DNA of 64,000 bases from NCBI GenBank assembly GCA_029378245.1, contig JARKIF010000030.1:620001-684000 (forward strand). Direction: 5' to 3'. Below the pieces are notes generated by a model. The model searched no databases. It worked only from the letters and a program-made list of their open reading frames with translations, and was not told where the DNA came from. This DNA is from Roridomyces roridus (lineage: Eukaryota > Basidiomycota > Agaricomycetes > Agaricales > Mycenaceae). The first letter of the stretch is position 1; each line of letters begins with the position of its first letter. Positions 44,801-54,703 of this stretch are shown in pieces. The translations under genes were made by a program, and so were the position numbers.

Positions 44801-46513
44801 GTGGTCAGAGGAAGAGCGGCAGCTTCAACCCGAGTCCAAGAACGAGTATCAGCCAACGCTGCGGATCAACAAAAGAAAGTTGCTCAAAGAACGAGAAGTC
44901 TTTCAAACAGTGCAATTGAGCTTGTCGCGAATTCGAACCCGCAGCTTCAAACTCAAACTCCGTTTAATCCAGTAAACAGACAAACAACCATGTCGATGGA
45001 TAAAACAAAATTTCCGTCGCCTTTTGGTGGCAGAGCATTGCATTTCAAAGCAGATGAACCCCATATGTTGGGGTGGTATTTGGACAATGTCGAGGAGCTT
45101 TGCACGGCGTATCATGCAAAGACAGATGATGAAAAGAAATGGGTAGCGATCCGATATGCAGCCCCAGAACTTCAGCGAGAATGGGTCAACTTGGAAAGAT
45201 ACAAGGATGGCACCTACGATGAGTTCGTGAAGGAGTTGTACATGAATTATCCCGAAGCCAAGAAGGCTGAAAAGGGATCTGTCATGCTACTAGACAAAGT
45301 AGTAAGGAAGCAAGCAGCGGATAAACTCCACTTGGGAGAAGTGACTGAATATATGTCGTTCTTCAGGAGCTTCCGTGGGCAAGCAACCAAACTAGGGAAT
45401 GTAGTATCCAATCGCGAGTTGGTGTCCAAGATTCTACCGTGTCTGAGTGTGGACTTTGAGCAAGCGCTGAAGGCCAGGCTAAGGAACACGCCCATGGACC
45501 AACTACCCAGTATCAAAGCGGCTCTAGAAGGGCATGCGATTTTGGTGGAACGAGCAAAAGTGCAAGGAACTCCGCCACCGTTGCCTCTAGAGTTGGACAG
45601 ACCCGCGGAGGACAGATACCTCTGGACGGATGTATTAAAAATCGGTCAGGACTTGACCGAGGAAGAGTCGACCACGTTCTATGGCATCAGCAGTGGCTTT
45701 AGACCGTCGCGTCAGGACAAAGAAAAGGACAAACGCACCCAGAACCAATTCCTAGGGGGACTCTATGACCCCGCGGAAGAAGGAGCAGGGTCGGCGACTC
45801 AGGGCGCGGATGGAAGTCTGCGCACCGAGATGTTTGAAAAATTCCACGAGTTGGAAAAAGTCATGGCAGAAGCCGCCGACAAGCAGAATGTCGAAGAGCA
45901 TAAGCGCCATGTGGAGACCGCGGAGCTACTCAAGGGAATTGCCTCGGCTTTACAGCAGAGCACCCCGCAGCAGCCCCCACCCAGGCAAAACTGGGGACCG
46001 CCTCAGCAACAACAGAGGCAGTCACAAGGCAATTATGGTGGACAATCTTACGGGGCCGCCAGGGACGATAGGTGCTTCTATTGTCTTGGACCACATTACC
46101 AAGAAGACTGCGAGATTAAACGCAAGCATTTGCTATTGGGAATGATTAGAGTTCAGGATAGGCAGATATTCCAGTACAACGGTCATAGTATTCCGTCAGA
46201 ACCAAGGAACAAATCCAAAGCCCAGAAGGTCGAGGAGTTCTACATGAGTCGGAATGGGGGGAAGATGCCCCAGGAACCTCTGAAGCAAACATACATGACA
46301 GAAGAGGAGCCGGACTATGATTCGCGTGGGGATGAAATCCTTACCTTACAAGTCGAAGCTCTGCAGTTGCGTCAAATGATCCAATTATACGAGATTCGAC
46401 ATGGATCGTTGAAGGATACCGGAGCTGGCGAGGAAGAGCCAGTACCAGAAGCGTCACAGAACTTGCAAACCAGGGCCACAGCTGGGCAAGCTAATGGTCA
46501 GGGTTTTCGGTAA
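44801..46513 (+). CDS. gag: Gag protein of the Ty3-type element
   Basis: Structural protein that packages the element RNA. The frame is open from before 44801; a natural start is unclear, and the ATG at 44990 (MSMDKTKFPSPFGGRAL) is a good candidate. The capsid-like core includes YLDNVEELCTAYHAKTDD and FVKELYMNYPEAKKAEKG. Near the end is a zinc knuckle, CFYCLGPHYQEDC (C-x2-C-x3-H-x4-C). The frame ends with a stop at 46513, and protease resumes in another frame, so pol would need a frameshift or the copy is broken. Confidence 0.8.
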   Translation: MVRGRAAASTRVQERVSANAADQQKKVAQRTRSLSNSAIELVANSNPQLQTQTPFNPVNRQTTMSMDKTKFPSPFGGRALHFKADEPHMLGWYLDNVEELCTAYHAKTDDEKKWVAIRYAAPELQREWVNLERYKDGTYDEFVKELYMNYPEAKKAEKGSVMLLDKVVRKQAADKLHLGEVTEYMSFFRSFRGQATKLGNVVSNRELVSKILPCLSVDFEQALKARLRNTPMDQLPSIKAALEGHAILVERAKVQGTPPPLPLELDRPAEDRYLWTDVLKIGQDLTEEESTTFYGISSGFRPSRQDKEKDKRTQNQFLGGLYDPAEEGAGSATQGADGSLRTEMFEKFHELEKVMAEAADKQNVEEHKRHVETAELLKGIASALQQSTPQQPPPRQNWGPPQQQQRQSQGNYGGQSYGAARDDRCFYCLGPHYQEDCEIKRKHLLLGMIRVQDRQIFQYNGHSIPSEPRNKSKAQKVEEFYMSRNGGKMPQEPLKQTYMTEEEPDYDSRGDEILTLQVEALQLRQMIQLYEIRHGSLKDTGAGEEEPVPEASQNLQTRATAGQANGQGFR

Positions 46514-46635
46514 GTCCGAGGAAGGATCTGCCGCGTGGCCCTCCGGGTAGACGCGACGTTCCCGAGGACGCCCAGAAACCGAAAAAGACGCCGGCCAAGA
46601 AGAAGATTGAGAAAATAGAAAAACCTAAAAAGATA

Positions 46636-47859
46636 GTGATGGATGCAGTAGTGGTGCCTTCTCGGAAGAGAGATCCGAAGCCCACAGTTGAAGAGGTAGA
46701 GGATGAGGATGATCCTCCACCGACAGGTCCCAGAGCAGAAGAGTTGCCCTATCGGAATGTACCACCGGTAGTGGATGCCAAGAGAGAGCCAGCCCTTCCG
46801 CGAAAACCGAATCCCCAGAAGACTGAGATACCAAAGGCTACCTCCAATGACACGGAGCGAGCGTACAAGGTAACCTCGGAAGTTGATGATGGAGCAGCGG
46901 TCAAAGCATTGAAGAAAAGGATCTTAGATATGGAAATTCCAGTGACGATCCGGCATCTAATGGCAGCCAGCAACCCTCTGCAGAAGGAAATGAATAAGGT
47001 CACGGCCAAACGTCGGCGACCTATCTTCCAAGCCCTCCAAGGCTCTGAGTCGTCCAACTTTGTAGTAAGAGTGGTAGACAAGGAAACGGGAGAGGTGGTG
47101 GTGGAAAGCGAGTTGGACACCGGGGAATCTCAGAGCGAGACAGGGTCCGAGACCCAGTCCGAGGAGTCGTCCGCGGAGGTCCAGGCTGAGTCAGGAGATC
47201 AGATTCCGGAAGGGGCGGTGCACATTGACGATTTACCATTCGATCAGTATGTATTCGTAACCACGGAAGCAAGTGGGGCTGTACCAGAAGGGTCCATCGT
47301 AATTGAGGATGCTTTTGTACAGTATCACGATAGCTTAGGCTCGGGGAAATCAGGAAAGGATATCTACGTTGGCACGTCCTCCGCAGCGTTGCGAAGTCTG
47401 TATCCGCTGATTAATGGCATTGGAACTGTCGAAACACTACTAGATGGTGGTTTGCAGATATGTTCGATAACCGAGGCAGAGGCCATTCATTTTGGGCTCG
47501 CATGGGATACTTCCGCGACCGTGTTGATGCAAGGATCCACGGGCAAGGTTGAGAGAACGATGGGGCTAGCGCGAAATGTAGCCTTCACGTTCCCAGGTAT
47601 CACTGTGTTCCTACAGATCCATGTGCTCAGGACGGCGCCCTACAAAGCGCTCCTGGGTAGACCTTTCGAAATCGTTACCAGTGCTGTGATTCAAAACAAA
47701 CCGGATGGTACTCAGACAATAACCATGACAGATCCGGTGACGCAACGTACGATGACCATTCCTACCAGCGAACGTGGCAAACAGCGCGTAGTTGGCAAGG
47801 CAGAAAAAGAGCACCCAGTATTATCAGCCGATAGCGAGTCGCCTAAAAGAAATTTTTAA
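46636..47859 (+). pseudogene. pol: Pol: aspartic protease region
   Basis: An acidic linker is followed by the retropepsin-like domain: VETLLDGGLQICSITEAEA, then LQIHVLRTAPYKALLGRPFE. In active relatives the site reads Asp-Ser-Gly; here it is Asp-Gly-Gly, and the following Ser is Leu. The Asp is kept, but the changed triad makes activity doubtful. The frame breaks at 47859. Confidence 0.7.
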
Positions 47860-47861
47860 GT

Positions 47862-48418
47862 TTGTTCGAGGAACTCGAGGATGGGGGAGAACTCATGACT
47901 TCTTGGGATTACGATGAGCGTGGACAACTGATATGTACGGGGTATGCAAAACCCAAGGACAAAGTTGCTACGGAAGAGGATATCACACAAGCGTATCTAT
48001 GTGCCTCGAGACAGGTAGTGGACGATGACGAAGCAGCAGCTGAGCTGTTGGATCAGTATCTAGGTCTTAGTAAGACTGAGGAAGGGATGGAAGTGTTTAC
48101 TTTCAAAGAAGCAGGCGAGACTGGCGTAGCCCAGAACGCAACCGTGAGAAGCGTCGGATCAGATGCGGGAAGAATACCCGAAAGATGACGCTGATGCAAC
48201 TCCGCGGGGAAACTGAGCGATCAGCGCCAAAGTCAATTAGAAAGATGTTTCGCAAGAAAGTACCTACCATACCCGAGATATTGAGGGATTGTACAGAGGA
48301 GGTAGCTAACTTCCTCGGAAAGAAGTACAACAAAGTCGCAGACAAGGTCACGCCGATACTGGCCACCTTGCCCGAGAAATATCGGATCGAGAGGAAGTGC
48401 AGGACATGCCAACTCTAA
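47862..48418 (+). pseudogene. pol: Pol: linker between protease and RT, frameshifted
   Basis: Two overlapping frames, 47862-48188 (ELEDGGELMTSWDYDERG) and 48185-48418 (DKVTPILATLPEKYRIERK), carry consecutive pieces of the linker usually found before the RT in basidiomycete Ty3 elements. At least one frameshift lies near 48180 and another between 48400 and 48470. Confidence 0.6.
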
Positions 48419-48469
48419 ACCCGAATCCCCCTGAATTCGAGGCAGTGGGAAGGTATACTGAGGAGCGCC

Positions 48470-50467
48470 GTGATATGGTTGACGCAATACAATGATGGAC
48501 TCTTGGAACCTGAGGAGCGCAAGTTGATGCACCATTTTATGATGCAACATGAGAAGAGCTTCGCCTGGGAAGAAAATGAGAGAGGGAGATTGAAACACGA
48601 GTTCTTTCCTCCCGTGGAAATTCCAGTTGCAGAACATACCCCGTGGGTGTGTTCGCAGATTCCGATTCCGCCTGGTCATTATGAAGAAATTTGCAAGAAC
48701 ATCAAGGCGAAGATTGATGCAGGTGTATACGAGCCTTCGAACTCTTCGTATCGCACTCCGATCTTTGCGGTAATCAAGAAAGATGGCAAGTCACTACGGA
48801 TTGTGCACTCCTTGGAGAGGTTGAACGAAGTTACCATCCAGCATTCCGGAGTCACACCAGGTACAGAGGCCATCGCAGAGCAATTTGCAGGACGCGCTTG
48901 CGGAGGAGCATTAGACATGTTCGTAGGATATGACAATCGAGACCTCGCAGAAGGTTCGAGGGACTATACAACGTTTCAGACTCCCTTTGGAGCCATGAGA
49001 TTAGTGAAGCTACCCATGGGCTGGACCAATTCGGTTCCCATTTTCCATGATGATGTTACCTATATTCTCAGAGATGAAGTACCTCATGTCACCATCCCCT
49101 ACATTGATGATGTACCTATCCGCGGACCTAAGACTCGGTACGAGACTAAGGACGGAGACTATGAGCGCATAGCCGAAAACAAAGGCATCAGATGATTCGT
49201 GTGGGAACACTTTCAAAATTTGAACAGGGTTGTTGCTAGAATGATCTATGCTGGAGGAACGTTTTCAGGAAAGAAAGCAGTACTTTGCAAAGGCACATTT
49301 GAAGTTGTTGGTCATATGTGTACTTATGAGGGCAGGATCGCGGATCCTAAACGGATTGATGTCATCATGAAATGGGGAAAATTGGCGAACTTTACACAAG
49401 TCAAGTCATACCTCGGAACAGTTGGCGTCCTCCGGTCCTACATAAAAGACTTTGCGAAAATCCTAGGTCCAATAAATGACCTAACGAAGAAGGAAATACC
49501 TTTTGAATGGGGTGAAGCCCACGATAAGGCACAAGCAGATGTTCGAGAAGCGCTCAAAGACTGTAAGGCACTCAAGCCTCTGGATTATGAGCTGGATTCG
49601 GACATAGTATTACAAGTGGACACATCTTGGAGGGCTGTGGGGTTAATTATCTACCAGGTAGACCCCGAGGACCCGACCAAGAGGTGGTACGCGAGGTTCG
49701 CGTCAATCACACTAACAGAAAGAGAAGCCAATTACTCGCAACCAAAGCGCGAATTGTTCGGGCTCATGAGGGCTCTGGATGCAATGTCGTACTGGTTGTT
49801 GGGATGTAGGCGGCTGGTGGTTGAGACAGATGCCTTGTACATCCGTGGAATGTTGAAGAATCCTGGAATGGGGCCAAATGCGACTATTAACCGGTGGATC
49901 GAGAAGATTCTCATGTTCCATTTTAAGTTAAAACACGTACCTGGTGCGACTTTCGCGCCGGATGGTCTGTCAAGAAGGGATCCGCACCCCGGGGACGAAG
50001 TCTTTAAGAATCCAGAGGATGGTTTCGATGACAATGATCCACCCGAGGACCATGAGGAGATTGATCCAAATGGGCCGCAACCGCTGGAATTCGAGGAATT
50101 TAAAGACAAGATAGACACAAGGGGCGGCTATTTACAGACAACTGAGTGCGCGGAGAGCCCCGCGGACTTCGAGACTGCCTGGGCTTGGGCCAGGTCTTTG
50201 GAGGAGCAAGTCAGGACTTCTGTGAAAAGAGTGTATGAGAAAGAAGGGGAACCTGTACCACAGTTTGTGCAGGCCGCGGAACCACTAATTCCAGACTTGG
50301 AGTTGAAATGGGATCCGGACAAGCGGGAGCCGTATGACGAGAGTCGGCGCTCTAACTTGGCTAAGATGCAGGATAACAGACTGGCCGGTTTAAGGACTTG
50401 GCTGGAAAACCCACTGAAAAGGCCGAAGAGTGTTCAGAAGAAAGATTACAGACACTTCGTTCGGTGA
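48470..50467 (+). pseudogene. pol: Pol: reverse transcriptase and RNase H, one internal stop
   Basis: Copies the element RNA into DNA. RT motifs: AGVYEPSNSSYRTPIFAVIK, LDMFVGYDNRDL, TTFQTPFGAMRL, LVKLPMGWTNS and the catalytic YIDDV. A TGA at 49193-49195 interrupts the frame just after RIAENKGIR; the same frame resumes with FVWEHFQNLNRVVARM, so this is a single nonsense change, probably from CGA. RNase H follows with VDTSWRAVGLIIY, PKRELFGLMRAL and VVETDALYI, keeping its acidic residues. Another TGA at 50465-50467 ends it. Confidence 0.8.
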
Positions 50468-50476
50468 CATTTCTTT

Positions 50477-51922
50477 TTGAAAGAGGGGAGGATGTATCGA
50501 AAAGGAATCGGTACAGCACACCAATTGGTGGTAGATAAAGAGCACAGGATGTACATGATGCGTGCAGCACACGATAGTCTAGGACATCGAGGATTTTGGG
50601 CAACCAAAGAATTGATCAGCCTACGATTCTGGTGGCCGGAGTTGGATAGGGATGTCAGTTGGTATATTAAAACGTGCCATAGCTGTCAATTACGGCAAAC
50701 GACACTCTTGAAAATCCCGCCTGTCATCACGCACACACCGAGTCTGTTTCAGCAAGTTCACATTAACGTGATGAAAATGGGAGCAACGTCGAATGGATAT
50801 TCAATGGTTGTAGATGCCCGCGATTCACTATCGAGTTGGTTGGAAGCACGACCAATTAAGAACGAAAATGCTCAAACGCTTGGGATGTTCATTCTGGAGG
50901 ATATTATCTGCAGATGGGGCTGTCCGCGGGTTATCGTAACAGATAATGCGGGCGCGTTCAGAAAGGCTTTAGCGTGGTTGGAAAAGAAATATGGCATTAT
51001 TGGAATCAATATATCGCCTTACAACTCGCAAGGTAACGGCAAGATCGAGCAGGGGCACTTCCCGCTTCGACAGTCGCTAACCAAAGCTACGGGTGGAAAC
51101 CCGGGGAAGTGGTTCTACTTCTTCCATCAGGTGTTGTGGGCAGACAGGATTACCATTAGGAAAGGCAAGGGGTGTTCTCCCTTCTTCCTAGTCACCGGAG
51201 CGCATCCAATCCTACCTTTGGATTTGGAGGAAGCGACCTGGTTGGTAGAACTGCCTGGCAGGGTTTTGACCAACTCAGAATTAGTGGGATTCCGGGCACA
51301 GGCCTTGGCCAAGCATCATCAGCATGTAGAAGCCATGAGGTCGCGCGTCACCCGCGAGAAAAGGATGGCATTACGGAAGTACGAGAGGTACTTCGAGAAC
51401 ACCATCCAACAGTACGATTTCCAACCAGGAGAATTGGTGCTGGTCAGACATACCAGTGTAGAAAAGAGTTTGAATTCAAAGATGGAGAACCAATACCTAG
51501 GACCTATGATAGTGGTTCGACGAACCAAAGGAGGAGCGTACTTGGTCGCGGAAATGAACGGTGCAATGTTTCAAGACAAAATTGGAGCGTTTCGGGTTAT
51601 CCCTTATTTTGCACGACAATCCATTCCGTTACCAGAGAACATCCATAGGGTCATCGACATCTCGAAGGAAACTCTGGAGAAGCTAGCAAACGACGAGGAA
51701 TCTGTGGAGCCGAAAACGAAGAAATCTAAGGTGTACCAAGGAAAGGACATTCAATTCAAGGATGTTCGCCTGCGGGTAACTTCAGAAGACTTTGAGGAGC
51801 CAGAGACTGAAGACGAAGAGCAGTCCGAGGACTCCTCCGCGGAAGATTCGAACGATGATGCAGCAGACAGGATTCACAAGTCCAAACGTTTATCGAAATT
51901 GGTAGACAAACTACGGACATGA
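50477..51922 (+). pseudogene. pol: Pol: integrase with altered catalytic Asp
   Basis: Inserts the DNA copy. It is in the same frame as the RT, separated only by the TGA at 50465. The zinc domain has HDSLGHRGFW and CHSCQLRQ. The core has VHINVMKMG, where relatives have Asp instead of Asn, then VIVTDNAGAF with the second Asp, and GNGKIEQGHFPLRQ with the Glu. The C-terminal part holds an SH3-like stretch (FQPGELVLVRH) and an acidic tail. With Asn at the first catalytic site, this copy is probably unable to integrate by itself. Confidence 0.8.
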
Positions 51923-51947
51923 ACGGCGAAGCTATAAAAAGCGTACT

Positions 51948-52729
51948 CTAAGGCGTACGAACAGGGCGCGCAGTCGCGGTGAAAGTCAAGGTACCGGACT
52001 GGCGAATAGCAAAGAGGGCGTTGAGGCTGTCAGGGTGGCCGCGCTCAATAAGAACCCTGAGGGCGAGGTGCTCGACGTCCGGGTGGAAGTAAGGGTCGTT
52101 TTCGTGTTGCATAAGCCAAGTGAGGATCGCAGAGATCGACATGCGCTCGAAGGTGGACTTGATCTCACGACGAGTACGGTTGTGATATGACTCGCGGAGG
52201 ATCTCGAACGCGCGAGGCACGAAGGGAAGGAGCTGCGAGTACGGCACGGGCTTGCAATGAAAAGGAACCGCTGAAGAAAGTGGTGAATGAGTAAAAGCAT
52301 TGAGGGAGGTGAAAGTAGACGCACCCTGCTCGTCGCAAATTGGGCTCCGGCGGAACGACAGGAACTCGTTCATCTCCGTAAACTCGCAAGGGCAGAAGCG
52401 ATAGGTGCACTGACGGCAAGCACGCCCCCAGGACACGAAGATACAAGGCAGGCGCAACTCTTGGCAAGGACTGCATATGGTTCCTCCGGGAGGCTAAGGA
52501 AAGGCAGTTTAGGCGAAGTGTTGGGATCAGGGCTAAGATGGGAACATACCCGGAGGTCCTCCAGCATTTGGATGGTCTGAACTTCGCGAAGGTTGCGACG
52601 AGGCATGTCGCTGGGAAAGTAGACAGAGAAATCGGTCAGTTCGAGGGGGTCTTTTATAGCAAATAGAGACCTCGCGGAAGTGATCGAGGGTGATACAGCG
52701 ATCGGAAACTGAAGATTTTCGAGGACCAA
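51948..52729 (-). CDS. Antisense cargo gene 1, cysteine-rich, unknown function
   Basis: Three exons on the minus strand: about 52729-52551 (MVLENLQFPIAVSPSI; FSVYFPSDMPRRNLREVQTI), about 52460-52323 with the cluster CIFVSWGRACRQC..CPC, and about 52268-51948 (FEILRESYHNRTRREIKSTF; HPDVEHLALRVLIERGHPDS). Introns show GTATGT and GTGCGT donors; the second runs to CTTCAG. About 215 residues. The stop codon lies about 25 bp from the pol stop, tail to tail. It shares its plan (Cys cluster, then helices) with the larger antisense gene upstream. No family is recognised. Confidence 0.55.
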
Positions 52730-52769
52730 GATAGCAGCAGCCGCATGTTTTTAGAAAGGGCAATTACGT

Positions 52770-53165
52770 CTACTCCATTACATGAAGGCTACTATTTTGG
52801 GTTGCGGCTCGGCTGAGTACAATCCGAGCCTGGATAATCTGCATGGTGTCATGGACCGTCTCGGGATAGCATAATTCCGTCAGACGACACAGCGCCAAGT
52901 CCAGGAAAGCTTGGGGCGGAGGTCCGGCATCGTAAATAGCGACAGTCCAGTCGATCAGAAGATCGAGGCTCAGTTCGCGGAGGTTACGATCCAGCATATA
53001 CAACGGCCAGAGATAGTATTGAGTATGGAGGATCGCAAAAACCTCGGGAACATGAGGGAAAAGGAAAGCGGTTGGCACTGAATCAAGGAGCGCAGGCTCT
53101 AGAAAAACGTTGGGTGCAATCCGAGAGGTGTGGTTGTACCCTTGATGCAATGCGGGCTCATTTGG
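52770..53165 (-). pseudogene. Antisense cargo gene 2, 3' fragment of a relative
   Basis: Minus-strand frame NVFLEPALLDSVPTAFLFPH, YYLWPLYMLDRNLRELSLDL and CRLTELCYPETVHDTMQII, to a stop near 52770. The layout and several positions resemble the last exon of cargo gene 1, so it is probably a diverged paralogue. Its upstream side is cut by the palindrome-rich insertion at 53172; the frame continuing into that insertion is accidental. Confidence 0.5.
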
Positions 53166-53171
53166 CCAGAG

Positions 53172-53883
53172 CCCGTATTGCATTACGGGCACACCGTGGC
53201 CGGCCGGCCAGCATGTGCCCATAATGCATTCTGGGTACACAGCCTCTGAACAGTGTGTTGACAGCAGCACAGCCCCTAACCAAAAACAGCAGGCAGAAGG
53301 CTGAATTGAACCCACAGCCTCCAGAACACCATTACATAATCAGAATGGCAACTGTTACTACTACACTATAATAACCATACTGGTTAAAATATTTGCAGCC
53401 CATACAATACCAGCCACCCAACCTAACCCTAACCCAGCATTCACACCCCTAACCACCAATTCACAGTGGATATTGCCCCTAACAGCCAATTCACGGTGGA
53501 TTCTGTGAGCGATATTCACAGCCGAGGCCGCGGGGGGGATGTTGACAGTCCTGGGCCACACCTAACCTAACCTTACCTAACCTAACCGTCATCTAACCGC
53601 CAATTCACAGCGGGATCTCTGTCTGGGGGCATGGTTTGACTTGATGTTGGCAGCTATCTGTCACTCTACAATGGTCTAGTTGGTTATGGTGTCTGTCTTC
53701 TGCTCTGGTCAGTTGACAGCAGGAGGTTTTGGGTTCAATTCCTGCTCTTAACCTTTGAGTTCTTTTGTGTTTCACCCTATGACCCGTAATGCATTACGGG
53801 CACATCCTGGCCGGCCGGCCGGGGCACGCCCGTATTGCAATACGGGTCCCAGCCAAACGCGCCCATAATGCATTCTGGGTGCT
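53172..53883. mobile_element. Palindrome-rich insertion with paired end repeats
   Basis: Two direct copies of an about 75-100 bp block (53172-53245 and 53783-53883) enclose 540 bp. Each block has a CCCGTAATGCATTACGGG-type 18 bp palindrome, GGCCGGCCGGCC, and GCCCATAATGCATTCTGGGT. The right block has an extra perfect palindrome, CCCGTATTGCAATACGGG. Between them are telomere-like words (CCTAACCCTAACCC at about 53421; CACCTAACCTAACCTTACC at about 53562) and repeated CCAATTCACRGYGG. No coding. It may be a non-autonomous element whose ends are the palindrome blocks. Confidence 0.5.
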
Positions 53884-54703
53884 GCCACTGGTGGATCCGA
53901 AGAGTACGGAAAACAAGTAGCGCGCCCGGAAGTTGGTATCTGTTCATGACAGGAATAATATGACAAGTTCGCGGGGCACGCCCGAGGACGGTCGTGTTAT
54001 TTTTGTGAGGGGGAGAGAGCCAAGATGGCGCCAAGCTTTTCAAGAGATAAGTTTCAGACTTGCAAATAGACCACCGACAAATCACTATGGCGTTAGACAA
54101 AGCAATTTGCAAATATGTTACATGCGGGCACCGATCGGCAGAACTATAGTTAGAAGCTGAGTTCGAGGAAACGTGCGCGGGTGAGCAGATAAGAGTTGGC
54201 CAAGGATTATTCGAGTTTAGAATAAGGAATGGTCAATAAGAACCCGTGTGGGGTTCGAGGATGATGAGGGATCAAGAAGTTGTGATCCGAGAAGCGGTCC
54301 TAGAAGCAGTTTGAGAAGTGGTCAAAGCCATGATACAAGGTCGCATGACAAGGGTATCAGACTACGAATGTACTAGGACTAGAAAAGACTCAATGCGCAT
54401 TACAGTAGACAACGCTTACTTGAAAGAAAAGAACAAGAATATTTGTATTATCTTAAGAGTGGAAGTTCGTTCGTCATACTATAAAGGCGTGAGTCAAAAG
54501 CAATGATATTTGAGGCCACGATTAGGCCGACTACTAGATGTACAAGGGGAGAGCACTCTACTACTTCTACTCTAAGTAGGTAGAGACGACGTATGTGACG
54601 TCGGTTGTAGTCCGCGGGGTGAAAAAACAAGTATACAAAACGCGATTGGCCGTTTCGGCTCGCAGCAAGATGCCCGCATCCCAAACCCATCCAGCAGATT
54701 CCA
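53884..54703. other. Spacer inside the LTR element, with a second purine tract
   Basis: At about 53978-54014 the line GAGGACGGTCGTG..TTTTTGTGAGGGGGAGAG resembles the tract preceding the 3' LTR (GGGGACGGTCGAG..TTTAGTGAAGGGGAGA). No LTR follows it. The rest has no gene; the 3' end of cargo gene 3 begins at 54704. Confidence 0.4.

Noticed and set aside
52770..53315. Full 181-codon minus-strand frame as one gene
   Set aside because: The part above about 53165 is read from the palindrome-rich insertion; only the lower part is gene-like.
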